Below the pieces are notes generated by a model that was not told the DNA's origin, did not search any database, and saw nothing but the letters and a program-made list of their open reading frames with translations. Below, one piece after another: positions 51,619 through 62,700 of a stretch of DNA of 64,000 nucleotides. The DNA is from Hypomyces perniciosus. Its lineage: Eukaryota > Ascomycota > Sordariomycetes > Hypocreales > Hypocreaceae. How positions within the stretch are numbered: position 1 is the stretch's first letter; the number at the start of each line of letters is the position of its first letter. The DNA lies in NCBI GenBank assembly GCA_008477525.1, contig SPDT01000015.1, positions 1 through 64,000 of the forward strand, read 5' to 3'. The translations under genes and the position numbers were made by a program.

Positions 51619-51906
51619 TATTAAAATAACAATATTATACTAAGCCTTATTTTCTATAGCTTTGAGGAAACTATATATAATGCGGCAATAAAGAAATAAC
51701 TAAAAGTTTACTAGGTAAACAACAAACTAAATAATTGAATTATAATTAATCTAATAGCTAAAAAGCAATAAAATATCTAGTAATATACAGCTATATTATA
51801 GAAGTAATTGTAGAATAATGCTTTATCTTTTATAATCGTCCTCTAACCTACTTATAGGTATATAGTGGCAGAATTAGGTTTATAGCTATATTCCTATTTT
51901 CTGTCA
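51619..51906 (-). repeat. Candidate CopC 5' LTR
   Basis: The inner edge is set by the primer site. It begins TATTAAAATAAC on the + strand, with the terminal CA of the element strand decayed to TA. The outer edge is uncertain. The TG at 51906-51905 on the element strand (TGACAGAAAATAGG) is one candidate and gives 288 bp. No second copy exists in the window to confirm it. Confidence 0.4.
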
Positions 51907-52374
51907 AATTTATTTATATATAAAATCGCTTAAATCGACTTACAGCTATATAAATAGTAAACCATTTTAGTTAAATTTCTTATAATGCCTATAACAATAA
52001 TAATAATAATAATATCCTATTAATATCTTATTATAAAAGTTACTAATCCTAGTAAAGTAAAAGGATATACTATATTAGGTTTAACTATAGTATTACTAAT
52101 AAATATACAGGCTCCCTTATATAGTATTTTATTGCTTTAATAGGTATAGTTTTCTAGCTCCTCTCCTATTAGCAGGTTAAAGAGATACGCGAATCTTATA
52201 TAGTATATTAAGTAACTAAGGTTAACTTTAGCTAAAAGGTTAGCCTTTATTCATTAATAGGCGACTTAGTATTAAACTGCAAGTAAATCCTTTATAAAAT
52301 AAAAAAGTAATAAAGGAAAAAATTAAAAGATTAAGTTTAATATTAGAATTAGTTAAGCTTTTTAATAGCGCAGG
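51907..52374. other. Unclassified decayed sequence left of GypB-1
   Basis: No gene is visible. It contains an AAT microsatellite at 51995-52013. The four bases CAGG at 52371-52374 are the left copy of the GypB-1 target duplication, so this stretch and the sequence from 58964 were once continuous. It may be the 3' end of the LINE to the right. Confidence 0.45.
51995..52013. repeat. AAT microsatellite
   Basis: Six uninterrupted AAT units after a C. A short simple repeat, possibly the tail of a retroelement. Confidence 0.85.
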
Positions 52375-52536
52375 TATTACGGCACTAAACCTGCCCTCTA
52401 ATAACTTATCAGTATCACGTGCATCCTTACATAATGACTTAGTCCTATACCTTTAAACCATATTCTTATAGCTTCTTGCCTTATTTAAGGTATAATAAAG
52501 ATATTACTTTAACCCGCTATTTCGTATACTATAATA
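52375..52536 (+). repeat. GypB-1 5' LTR
   Basis: A 162-bp LTR beginning TATTACGGCACTAAACC, decayed from TGTCACGGCAC, and ending ACTATAATA. It aligns along its full length with the 3' LTR apart from C/T and G/A changes. Confidence 0.85.
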
Positions 52537-52759
52537 GTTTATGCCTTCCTATAACAACTGCGCTGTTACCCCTAGCCTTTAACCCTGCCTAAAAAGAATC
52601 AATAAAGTTATCGACAGCCCAGTCGCAATACTATAAAAAGCCCTATATCTTACAGGAAATTCACTAATCCCTAATTATAGCGAGACCTTAAGCCTAAAAG
52701 CCTATATCCCTGCAGTAAAGAATATACCCTAGCCTAGTTCTTTAGCCTATACCCAATTC

Positions 52760-54490
52760 CCTAGCCTATATTTAACCTAAGAATATTAAAGTAAAAATAG
52801 AAAGTATAGAAAGGGATTTTAGTTAAAAAGCAAGGCTCGCTAATCACTTCTATAACCAGCCTTACATTTATACTATCCTAAAAGCTTATAATAACAATTA
52901 TAACCTAACCCTATAGCTTTAAACACTAAAACTTAAGCAGTTCTTTAATATTATCTTTAATTATTCCTAGAATTAAAAGTATAACTTTAATATAGCCTTA
53001 AAATAAAAGAAGTTTAAAATACTGCTATTATTAAAAACTTAAAGTTTACTTAATGTAAAGTTTAAAGTTAAAGTAATATAATTAATAAGCTTATTAAAGC
53101 TAAAAGTAATAATATTTTAAAGCATTAAACTAATAACTTTAAAGATAAATTTAATATTAAAGATAAAGATATAAAAACTTATTAGTAAAAGTATATAAAC
53201 TAGTATTTTACTATACTATATAATATTATAATGAATACTAAATACTTTAATACCCTTTATGAATATATCCTTTATATTAGCAATTAACTAAATAGTAATG
53301 CCTATAATTTAATATAAAAGGCATTTAACTATATTATAATAAAAAAGGATAACTATATAATATAAAAATAGGGAAATAGTAAAACTTTTATTAAATTCCT
53401 AGACTTATAATATAAAACTCTTAACCTTTCGCGATCTACTGCCTAAGAGTTTAATACCTATTATATAGTAAATAAACTATTTTAAAACTTTATTATTAAG
53501 TTCTATAAACTAGCAGCCTAAGCTGGCAAAACCAATACCTAAAAGGTTAACGCCCTTTACTTTAAAGTATTTAAAGAGATAGCCGCTGCCTTTATTAATA
53601 AAAGTAATAAGCTTATAAATAAGGATAATTAATCTATTTAAAGAACTTTTAATTAGAAAGTTTATAATAACTTTAAAAAGTAAGCCTATTATATTAAACT
53701 TAAAGGTAACTGTAAGTCTACAAAGCTAAATAGTAACTATACTCTTTAATAAACTTTACTTTAAAATAAATTAAACCCTTTAAAGTAAAAAAATATAAGT
53801 AATCTTATATAATTAAATACTATATCTTTTACTTTATAATATAAAAAGTATTAATAACTTTATAACTTATATTACTATTATAGCGGCTAATATATAGTTA
53901 ATAACTGTATAGAAAAGCAGAAAGCTAATACTATAAGACCTTAGAGCTTACAGGGATATAGTGGCAGCTTTATAAAATATAGAATATATTAAAGTAACAG
54001 CACTATAGCGCTTTAAGGCAGGGTATATATCTTAAGCCAGGGAAAAGGCATACTAGTACTATAAGTTTTTATTCCTTAGTTCCCGCAATACTTATACTTC
54101 CTAACCTAAAGAAATAACCTATTATATTACAGGAACTTATTTTTATATTATATTAATAAAACCAGCTTTATTAAAAAATTAGTTACCTTTAGCAATATAC
54201 TTGCCTATAAAGATATAACTTTTAATATAAAAAGGCAAGGAAAAAAGTAGCTTTTTAATAATATTGCGTTAAAAAGCGCAATAGAATATTAAAATAGCCT
54301 ATAAACTTAATGCCTTTATAGATATAATAGATTATTATTAATAATAGACTATTAATTTTAAATACTATAAATAGTAAATTACTATTTATTTATATTATAT
54401 TATTCTTTATATATTTACTAGTAATTATATTAATATTTATTAATAGTAGCTGTTTAATATAAGGCTTTATAGATTAGTATTTTCTTTAAA
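52760..54490 (+). pseudogene. GypB-1 gag and protease remnant
   Basis: Decayed frames with stops cover the gag region from about 52760. Near 54430-54480 a frame reads LIFINSSCLI-stop-GFID, matching the Gypsy protease pattern L-x-D-S-G-C followed by GFID, with Asp changed to Asn and Gly changed to Ser. A possible zinc knuckle near 53870-53920 is too decayed to be sure. Gag would form the particle and the protease would cut the polyprotein. Confidence 0.65.
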
Positions 54491-55599
54491 AGTCTTATAT
54501 CCTAACAATATAATTGCTTAAATTAAAGAGCTTTATTTTAGCTAATAGTAAAGTAGCAGTATAGTTTACTAATTAAATAATCCTAGATATAAGAATAAGG
54601 GAATATAGAGAGCTGTATATATTTTTTATTATTAATCTTTTAGATTAAAACCCCTTTAACTTTAAAATACTATAGCTATAGTAATATAATCTTAATATAG
54701 ACTGGCCTATATTAATAGTTACCTTTAACTTATAATATTATTTAATAAATTATTGCCTTTAAACCTATACTATATTAATAATTCCTAGCCTAATAACTAT
54801 TCTATATAATATTAATATCCTAAGTAAACCCTTAAAGTTAATACTTTATATTACCAGTAAGAAATAAAATAATATATTAAAAAAGATAAAAAAGAAGGTT
54901 AAAAAGAAAATTAAGTTTTAAGCCTATATTAAAAGTATACTAGAAGAAATAATACCTTAACAGGGAGAAAAAGACCTATATATTAACCTTATACTAATAC
55001 TAAAGCAAAATTACTACTATATTTATTAACCTAATAATTATAAAGGATTAGAGACTAAAGTATAAATAATATTAAATAAGCCTTTAATATTAATCTTAAT
55101 AACGCCTATAGCCAATAACTATTAATATTTACACTAATATAACCTAATATAACTCCCTAAACTAAATATATTAATACTTAATAAGCCTGTAGCAGTAGCG
55201 CTATATAAATAACCTAACTTAATAAATATTTAAATATCTACTGTAATATTATTTATCTAGTTCTATAAAGATTTATCTATTTAATATATAAAATTAACTT
55301 AAGTAAACCTAATAAAAGATATATAGGAATAGGAATATAAAGTATATTAATTATTAAAGCTTAATAAAAATACCTTTATAAGTATATTATAAAGACAAAG
55401 TAGCTTTATAGCAGTATAAGTATTATTCCCTATAGCTTTTTATAATTTCTTTATATATTATTATAGCAGAGAGTACCTTTAAGGGATATTAAAGTCTAAT
55501 ATTAATAAATTTATAAAAGTAAAGCCAGAATTAATAGAAAGTAATATTTAAAAGAAACTTTTTAACTAGGTATAAAATAAAATTATTAGCTTCCTCCTA

Positions 55600-56950
55600 T
55601 AATTAATAAATAAGCTTCCCTTTAAAAGATTATAAAACTATAAAATTAAACTTTTATTAAAAAAAGAATTACTATATTAAAAAAACTGCCGAATATTATT
55701 AAATAAACTCTAGGTTATAAGAAAATAGCTAGATAAAAACCTAGCTAAAGGATTTATTAATGAATCTAAAGCGAGATATACTGCCCCCCTATTCTTTACT
55801 ATAAAACCTAAAAGAGGTATCTGCATTTATTAAAACTATTAAAGCTTTAATAATATTACTATAAAAAATTATTACTTATTACTGCTAATTTAGGAGATAT
55901 TAAATGCTTTATATAATATTAGATTTTATATTAAGCTAGATATAATAGCTGCCTTTAATAAACTTAAAATTATAGAGGGATATAAATAAAAGATAACTTT
56001 TATAACCTAGTTTAGGCTATTTAAAACCTTTATTATACCCTTTAATCTTTATAATACTTTAGCCTTTTTCTAATATTATATTAACTATACTTTATATAAT
56101 TTACTTAATAAGATTTATATAGCCTACTTTAATAATATCTTAATCTACTTGGCTATATAAAAGGAATATTAATAATATATATAAAAAATTATAAATAAAT
56201 TAATTAATGTGAGTCTTTAAATTAATATTAAAAAATATAAATCTAAAATAATAAAAATAAAGTACTTTAGCTTAATTATTATAAGTAATAATATTAAAAT
56301 AGACTTTAAAAAAGTGGCTGTAATTATAAATTAAAAGAGACCTTTAAACCTCCGTAAACTTTAATACTTTTTAGGCTTTGTAAATTTCTATTAATAGTTT
56401 ATTAAAGACTTCTCTAATATTTGTAAACCCTTAAACAGCCTTTTAAAAAAAGATATATTATAGAATTAGATAGAACTCTATACTGCTGCATTTAACTATT
56501 TTAAAACCTAGTTTATAACTGCCCTAATCCTTACCTTTTTTAACTATAATAAAAAGATAGTTTTAAAAACAGATACCTTAAACTAGGTATTTAATAATAT
56601 TCTTTTTTAATATAATAAAGATAGTATTTTATAATTAATAATATATTTTTTATTAAAGCATTTACCTATTAAATGTAATTATAAGATTTATAATAAAAAA
56701 CTGTTAGCTATTATTAAACTATTAAAAGAATAGTGCCTTAAGCTTTAAAGTATAGAAAATAAATTTAAGATTATTATAGACTATAAAAACCTAGAATATT
56801 TTATAATTATTAAAAATATTAAATTAAAAATAAATCTATTAATTTAAATTTTTATTTTAATATAATTTCCAGATTATTTATTGACCTAAATTAAAAGCAG
56901 TAAAGCTTAATATATTAAATAAAATATTTTAAAATATTTTAATAAAGTTA
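55600..56950 (+). pseudogene. GypB-1 reverse transcriptase and RNase H remnant
   Basis: The RT site at 56125-56136 reads Tyr-Phe-Asn-Asn followed by ILIYL, from Y-F-D-D-ILIYS. Both Asp codons have become Asn. RNase H starts around 56560 with VLKTDTLN-stop-VFNNIL, the decayed form of the E-T-D-A-S-D motif and the G-G-V-L that follows. The order and spacing are normal for Gypsy. The enzyme cannot be active. Confidence 0.8.
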
Positions 56951-57399
56951 AACTAAAATAATAGCCAATTAAAAAAAGAAAGAGAACTTTACTCCTAGAA
57001 AGCTACTTTTACCCTTATACCTATACTAATATTATAGGAGGTATAGATAATAAAAACCTATTTACTATAATAACCAGCACTTTAATCCTAAACTTAAAGA
57101 TATTAATTAATAAAATAATCGATAAAGCTTATAAAATATTAAATATAGCGAGTATTATAATATAAGCGTTTTAAGACCTAGCTATTTAATAATAGCCTAA
57201 AAGTATTTATAGTAACTTAAAGGCAGCGATATAAGACTTTTAAATCTACAGCAATTAAATATATTACCAGGAATAACTTTTCCTTTTATTAATAGATAAA
57301 GCGAAAATATAAATTATATATTAAATATATTTTTTAAGCTAAAGGGATATTTAAAATAAGTAAAAACGCTAAACCTCTTTAACTGTATATATTAATAGC

Positions 57400-58600
57400 T
57401 ATAAATATTAGCTAATATTAATACTTTTATTAAAGGTTATAACCTATACTTTTAAATAAAGTTAAATAAGTTTACTCCTTTAAGATTTTTAAAACTATTG
57501 CTAGTACTATTTTAAGCTTAAAGTAATATTTTAATAAACTATATTACACTACTGCCTAACTATAACTAATAAAGCTTAATCTATAAAAATATCTTTATAG
57601 TAATATACCGCTTAATAAAAATATACTATTTTATTACTACCTATATACTTAATACTAAAGAACTTACTAATACTTTTATTTTATATATTTATATTTTATA
57701 TAAAGCCCTAGAAATAATTATATTAAACTAAAGTACCTAGTTTATATTTAAATTTTAAAAGTAATTATTTTAATAATTTAAAATTTACTTTAAATATTCT
57801 TTAACCTATTATCTAAAAATTAATAGCTAAACTAAATAATTAAATACAGAGGTAAAGCAGTATTTTAAGCAGTTTATAAGTTTTTATTAAAATAATTAAA
57901 TAAATTAATTACTATGTATAGAGTTTATTTAAAATAATAGGAACTTTACTATTCTTTGCAAATTACAGTTTTTACCTGCACTTAAAAGTTAAGCCTTTAA
58001 ACCCCTGCCTATTAAACTTATTTATCGCTTAAAAGAAAAGTTTCTATAAAGTAAATACTATAGTTAAGTATTTCTGATAAATCCTAAATTAACTAAACGC
58101 CTTTACAGTATAATTAATCGCTTAATATAAAGCTACAGCCAATATATTAAAAGAGGACTTATACTAATTTGCAGTTAGCGAAAAAGTATAGTTAAAGACT
58201 AAATACCTTAAAATAAACCGCTTAATAAAAAAGGGAGATAATAAATAGGTAGGGCTATATAAAATCCTTAATATATACCCTTAAGCTTATTAACTTAAAC
58301 TCCTTAACTATATCTACATTTTCCCTATATTCTATAACTCTCTCTTTAAACTACTAGCAGTCAATAAAGTAGGCTAATAAATATATTTGCCAGGATAAAA
58401 CGCTATTAATAAATAAAAGAATAAAAATATACAGGGATAAGTCCTTAAAAGAGATAATAAAATAAATAAAGTAGTAGAAAAGTAGGAATTTAATAAAATC
58501 CTTAACTACTATAATAAAGATAGCCTATACTATTATATAGCCTAGAAACACTATACACTAAACTAGTAACCCGTAAAGGATCTAAAAGGACAAGACACTG
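57400..58600 (+). pseudogene. GypB-1 integrase and chromodomain remnant
   Basis: A zinc-binding trace lies near 57530-57600 (YI-N-Y, then CQ-like residues and Q-SK). Integrase then continues, and at about 58250 the C-terminal module reads GLYKILNIYP-stop-AY-stop-L, the family GP(Y/F)KIL motif. From 58477 a chromodomain reads EK-stop-EFNKILNYYNKDSLYYYIA, parallel to WEVEEIL followed by YLVKW. The chromodomain would direct integration to heterochromatin, which fits the setting. Stops replace Trp codons. Confidence 0.75.
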
Positions 58601-58797
58601 CCCTTGTAAAATACTATATAAAAAACCCCAATAAGCCTAGCCCGCCTGCCTAGGTTAAAAAAAAGAAAATAACCGATTAGCTAGACCCGCGATACAGCAG
58701 CCGCTTATAATAGAATTAATATAATAGGAGGATTAGAATATATATAGTCTTAGAATAGCCATTTAAGGGCAAATAGAGCTTAAAAAGGGGGGGGTAC

Positions 58798-58959
58798 TGT
58801 CATGGCACTAAACCTACCCTTTAATAACTTATTAGCATTACGTGCATCCTTATGTAATAACTTAGTCCTACACCTTTGAACCACATTCTTATAGCTTCTT
58901 GCCGTATTCAAGGCATAATAAAGATATTACCTTGACCCGCTGTTCCATGTGCCGTGATA
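58798..58959 (+). repeat. GypB-1 3' LTR
   Basis: This 162-bp LTR begins TGTCATGGCACTAAACC and ends GTGCCGTGATA, so the termini form an 11-bp inverted repeat apart from single RIP-type changes. CAGG follows. Confidence 0.9.
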
Positions 58960-59399
58960 CAGGTATATTTTAATAAAAAAGTTAAACGCTTGCGTTATTT
59001 AAAAGAAATAGTTATAGTTAAAACCTAGTAAATAAAAAGTTATTTTATAGATTAAAGGGGCTAGTCTTTATTATTATATTTTACTAATCTTTTTATAATA
59101 AAAGATATAATTATATACTTTTTTTTACTATAGCTATAAATTATTAATATATTTTTATATTAAAAGTACTTATAATACTATGTAAAGTCTTTATACTAGG
59201 ACTTAGCAGCTAATAAGTAATATAGTTCCCTTTATAGAATTATAAGTTCTTTAAGGTATTTTCAATTGGCTATTAATTTAAATAGGCGATATATATTAGG
59301 TATATTCTCTTTTTACTAGTTTTTAAACTTAGTTTTTAGTTTTACTTTAACTTTTTGTTAAAAGAAAGCAAATATAAATATTATATTAAATAACTTTAG

Positions 59400-59880
59400 T
59401 TATTTATAGCCTAATTTCCCCAATTAGTTTATAACTTTATTACCTTATATCCTTTAATAGTTAAAGTATTATTAAATATATATATTTTTATTATATATAC
59501 TCTTTAATCTTTAAAATTTAATAAAGATTTCTTATAATAAATTTAAGGGTATACTTTTTAAATAATATATTACAGCTATATTATTTAGGCAGACAGTAAT
59601 ATCCATTATATTATTATTATAGGCTAAGGCAGCTTTAAGTCTTTTTAAAGCTTTAGTTGCCTTACTGTTAAATACTTTTATTAGGCTAAGTTAACTATAT
59701 CCTATTAAAACTTTTTTATTATCTCGCTATATTTAAAAGCTATAGCTAATAGCTTTTATAGTAAAGTATAAGCTGTCTGTAAATACTATTATACTTGAAA
59801 GGCTATTATAGCTATTTAATTATTAAATTCTTTAATAGCTTTAACTTTATTATTTAAGTAAAGGGTTTAAGTTTTGGTTA
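59400..59880 (-). pseudogene. LINE RNase H remnant
   Basis: On the - strand near 59660-59580 a frame reads KATKALKRLKAALAYNN, then MDITVCLNNIAV. This is the decayed form of the LINE RNase H pattern in which an Ala-rich helix is followed by VCLDN. Near 59450 GNKVT-L-KLGYK corresponds to the GNE-AD-LAK motif at the domain's end. An Asp has become Asn. Confidence 0.7.
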
Positions 59881-60349
59881 ATTTAGGGAAAAGGGCTAGT
59901 TTTAGGTAACTTTTAGTAAATTATATAGTTTATTATAACCTTATTATAAGCATTATTATAGCTTATTTATATAGTCGTTAATTTACTTAGGTTTTATAGA
60001 TAAAAGGATATTGATTATTTAATAATAGTAGTTTAATTGTAAATTAAAGCTTTTATATATTAAAGAGTTATATTATTAAAGGGATTTTGCTTTCTTTATA
60101 TAAGATTAGTATAGGAGTTATCTTGTATATTAAAAGGATAGCTTTTATAGCTGTTTTAAGGATTAAAGTTATATAGTTAAAGAAGTATTATATTTAATAT
60201 ATATCTAGGCCTTTATACTATACCTTTAACCTATAGTAGAATATTAGTTTTATATATATATAGACTATTTATTATATAAAGTATAAAGCAGCCTTTTAAA
60301 TAAAGTTTAAGATATTATATAATATATTTATTACTATATAGGCCTTTAT

Positions 60350-61560
60350 AGCCTATTTTTTAATATATATTTAAAAGTTAAGCTTTTAATTAAAGAAAAC
60401 GCTTAGCTATTTAATTGCCCCCTTTTTAACTATAGTTTTTAGGATATTATTATATATTATTAATAGGTCATTTTACAAGTAGCGTTTTAAAAAGTATATT
60501 ACTTTTATTTTTTTAAGATTAAATAATATTATATTATCTCTGCCCTATTATTAAAGCTTTTAAACTGCAGCTATAGTTTAGGCTATTATTTAATTAAAGG
60601 AGTTGCCAATAAATAAAAATACTAAATTATTTATATAGCTAAACCTTTATAGTTTGCTATAAAGGAATTATTTAATAGCTATTATTTATAGTTAAGTAAA
60701 GGCAGTAAATAAATAATATATTAAGACTATATAAAGTAAAAAAAGAATTAAAGAGATTAATAATCTTTAAAGGAGACTATAGTTTAAAGGGAGCAGTTAA
60801 GTTATTATCTTTTATAGTTTTACTTTAACTTTATATTTTATTATAAAAGAGAAGGCTAATTTAGCTATATAATTAAGCTAGCTTTATTTTTATAGTTAAA
60901 GGGTTAATCTATTAATAACAATTATATTACAAGCCCTTTAAATATTAACTGTTATAAAGGTAGTTACTTTATTATTATAAAACGCCAGTTTAACTTTAAA
61001 GATTAAAGCTATAATTAAATGAATACTAAATGTCTTTACCAAATCGTTAGTTTATTTAATATATAATATTTATTATATAACTGCAGTATATATAATTCTT
61101 TATATAATAAAGCATTTAAGTCTTTTATTTAAGTAAAAGAAGAGAGAGATTAGCCTTTAAGCTTTAAAAAATAATAAATCTCCTTTCTTTAATTTAAAGA
61201 TTATTACTGTTTTAATTAACTTAAAGGCTAATAAATAGTATTTAATTTTAAGGCAGATTTTATAAAGGGAGTAAATATATTCTTTCATTCTTAGGCAGTA
61301 AAGCTATCAAAGGTTTATTATAATATTATTAATATTTAAGGATCTATTTTTTATATATATTATAGCTACCATTACTTTATTTAATAAAACTATTAAAGGG
61401 AGTTTAATCTACCATTATTAATTAATTAAAGACTATAAGTCTTTAATATTATTAGCTATTATATATCTTTTAAATATAGTATTATAAAAGGCAGTAGCCT
61501 TTTCTTTTTAAAAAGTAAAGATTTAATTGCTAATTTATAATAGTAGTAGTTAAAAGATTA
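60350..61560 (-). pseudogene. LINE reverse transcriptase remnant
   Basis: In order on the - strand are IKNRSLNINNI near 61370 (family N-x-SPG-DGI), LAFKLIKTVIIFKLKKGD near 61240 (AFK-A-TV-I-KP-K), KA-stop-RLISL near 61150 (AYRPISL) and VTTFITVNI-stop-RACN near 60950 (V-D-x-GAFD). The active site at 60647-60636 reads Tyr-Ile-Asn-Asn and is followed by GRDNIILFNLKKIKVIYF, which fits the WG-x-N-x-FDPKKTEV block well. Both catalytic Asp residues are lost. Confidence 0.8.
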
Positions 61561-61899
61561 GCGATAGTTTTGCCTAGTAGGCTATATAAAAAATATCTTT
61601 ACTTTCTTTAATAGTATTAATTATATTTTACTAGTATACCCTTTTAATATTTTTTACTGACTTTTTAAAGGACTTTTTAGTATTATAAAGATAAGTATTT
61701 AATAGTATAGCTATAGTTCTTTTAGCAGTTAAAAAAGCTTAATAACTCTTTTTATATTTAGCCCTTTATTATAGTTAAAAAGGTAGATAATTTAATAGTT
61801 AGTTTATTATTTTAATTAATTTATAAAGGAGTAAAAGTAAAGTATTAACTGCTTAATCTACAGCTATTATTATTAATTAAGAAGGGGGGAGGAGTTGAG

Positions 61900-62700
61900 T
61901 CCCTTTTTTAATTAATATTTAAAACCAATTTTTATTATTATTTCCTTTAACCTTTACTCTTTTAAAAAGTATTAGGCAGTAGGCTAAGGCTAGGATTATA
62001 ATATTTAAAGTAGTATAGTTAATGCTAGTAAGTAAATATTTTTCTAGTATAGCTTTTATTAATCAGATATTAAAGAATATTAGGTTAATTATATTGCTAA
62101 GTATATATATTAAGGCATTTAGTATATTAAAGAGACAGAGGCTAACTTTAAAGGCCTAGTTAACTATTAATACTTTTTAATTTTAGTTATTAATTGCCTA
62201 CTATAAAGAGTATATTATATTAAAGTCCCCTACTATTATATAGTTTTAATAATTTACTATATAAATAAAGTTATAAAGGCTTTAAATATACTGTATTCTC
62301 TGTAAAGGTTAATAGTTATAATTCTATTAATACCGACCTATAAAAGGTTTTAAATAGTTTTAATAAATAGTTACTTTATTAAAATCCTTACTCTTATCTT
62401 TATATATATAAAGATTTAAGGTTAAGTATTATAGTTAATCTAGGTTATTATTAGAGAAAAGGGTTAAAATTCTTTATATATTACTATATAATAGCAGTCT
62501 TTTTAAGTAATATTTATATATAGTTTTTATGTTATAATAATATTATAGCCCTCTTTAGCTATAAAGGTAAAAGCAGTATTATATATTAGCTTTACTTTAT
62601 TAATATTAACTTAAAATATCCTTTAAGTTTTACTATTTTTAAAATTTAAGTTTAATCTTTTAAAATTCATTTAAGTTACTATAGGTTACTATCTTTAAGT
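61900..62700 (-). pseudogene. LINE endonuclease remnant
   Basis: On the - strand near 62660-62540 a frame reads FKNSKT, then NINKVKLIYNTAFTFIAKEGYNIIIT. This matches the start of the LINE apurinic-type endonuclease (N-x-x-K-x-x-A-hydrophobic, then EP). Further on, a YREYS-like trace and a GTLI segment stand where the GDFN motif is expected, at about 62230. The enzyme would nick the target for reverse transcription. Confidence 0.55.

Larger units (their letters stand above)
52375..58959 (+). mobile_element. GypB-1, complete but dead Ty3/Gypsy chromovirus
   Basis: This is a 6.6-kb LTR retrotransposon with 162-bp LTRs at both ends and a 4-bp duplication, CAGG (52371-52374 and 58960-58963). Gene order is gag, protease, RT, RNase H, integrase, chromodomain, as in Gypsy chromoviruses. 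A purine run ending in GGGGGGGG and TA stands before the 3' LTR (about 58782-58795). The 3' LTR is much less mutated than the 5' one. The coding part carries RIP stops throughout. It is the reference for recognising GypB-2. Confidence 0.9.
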
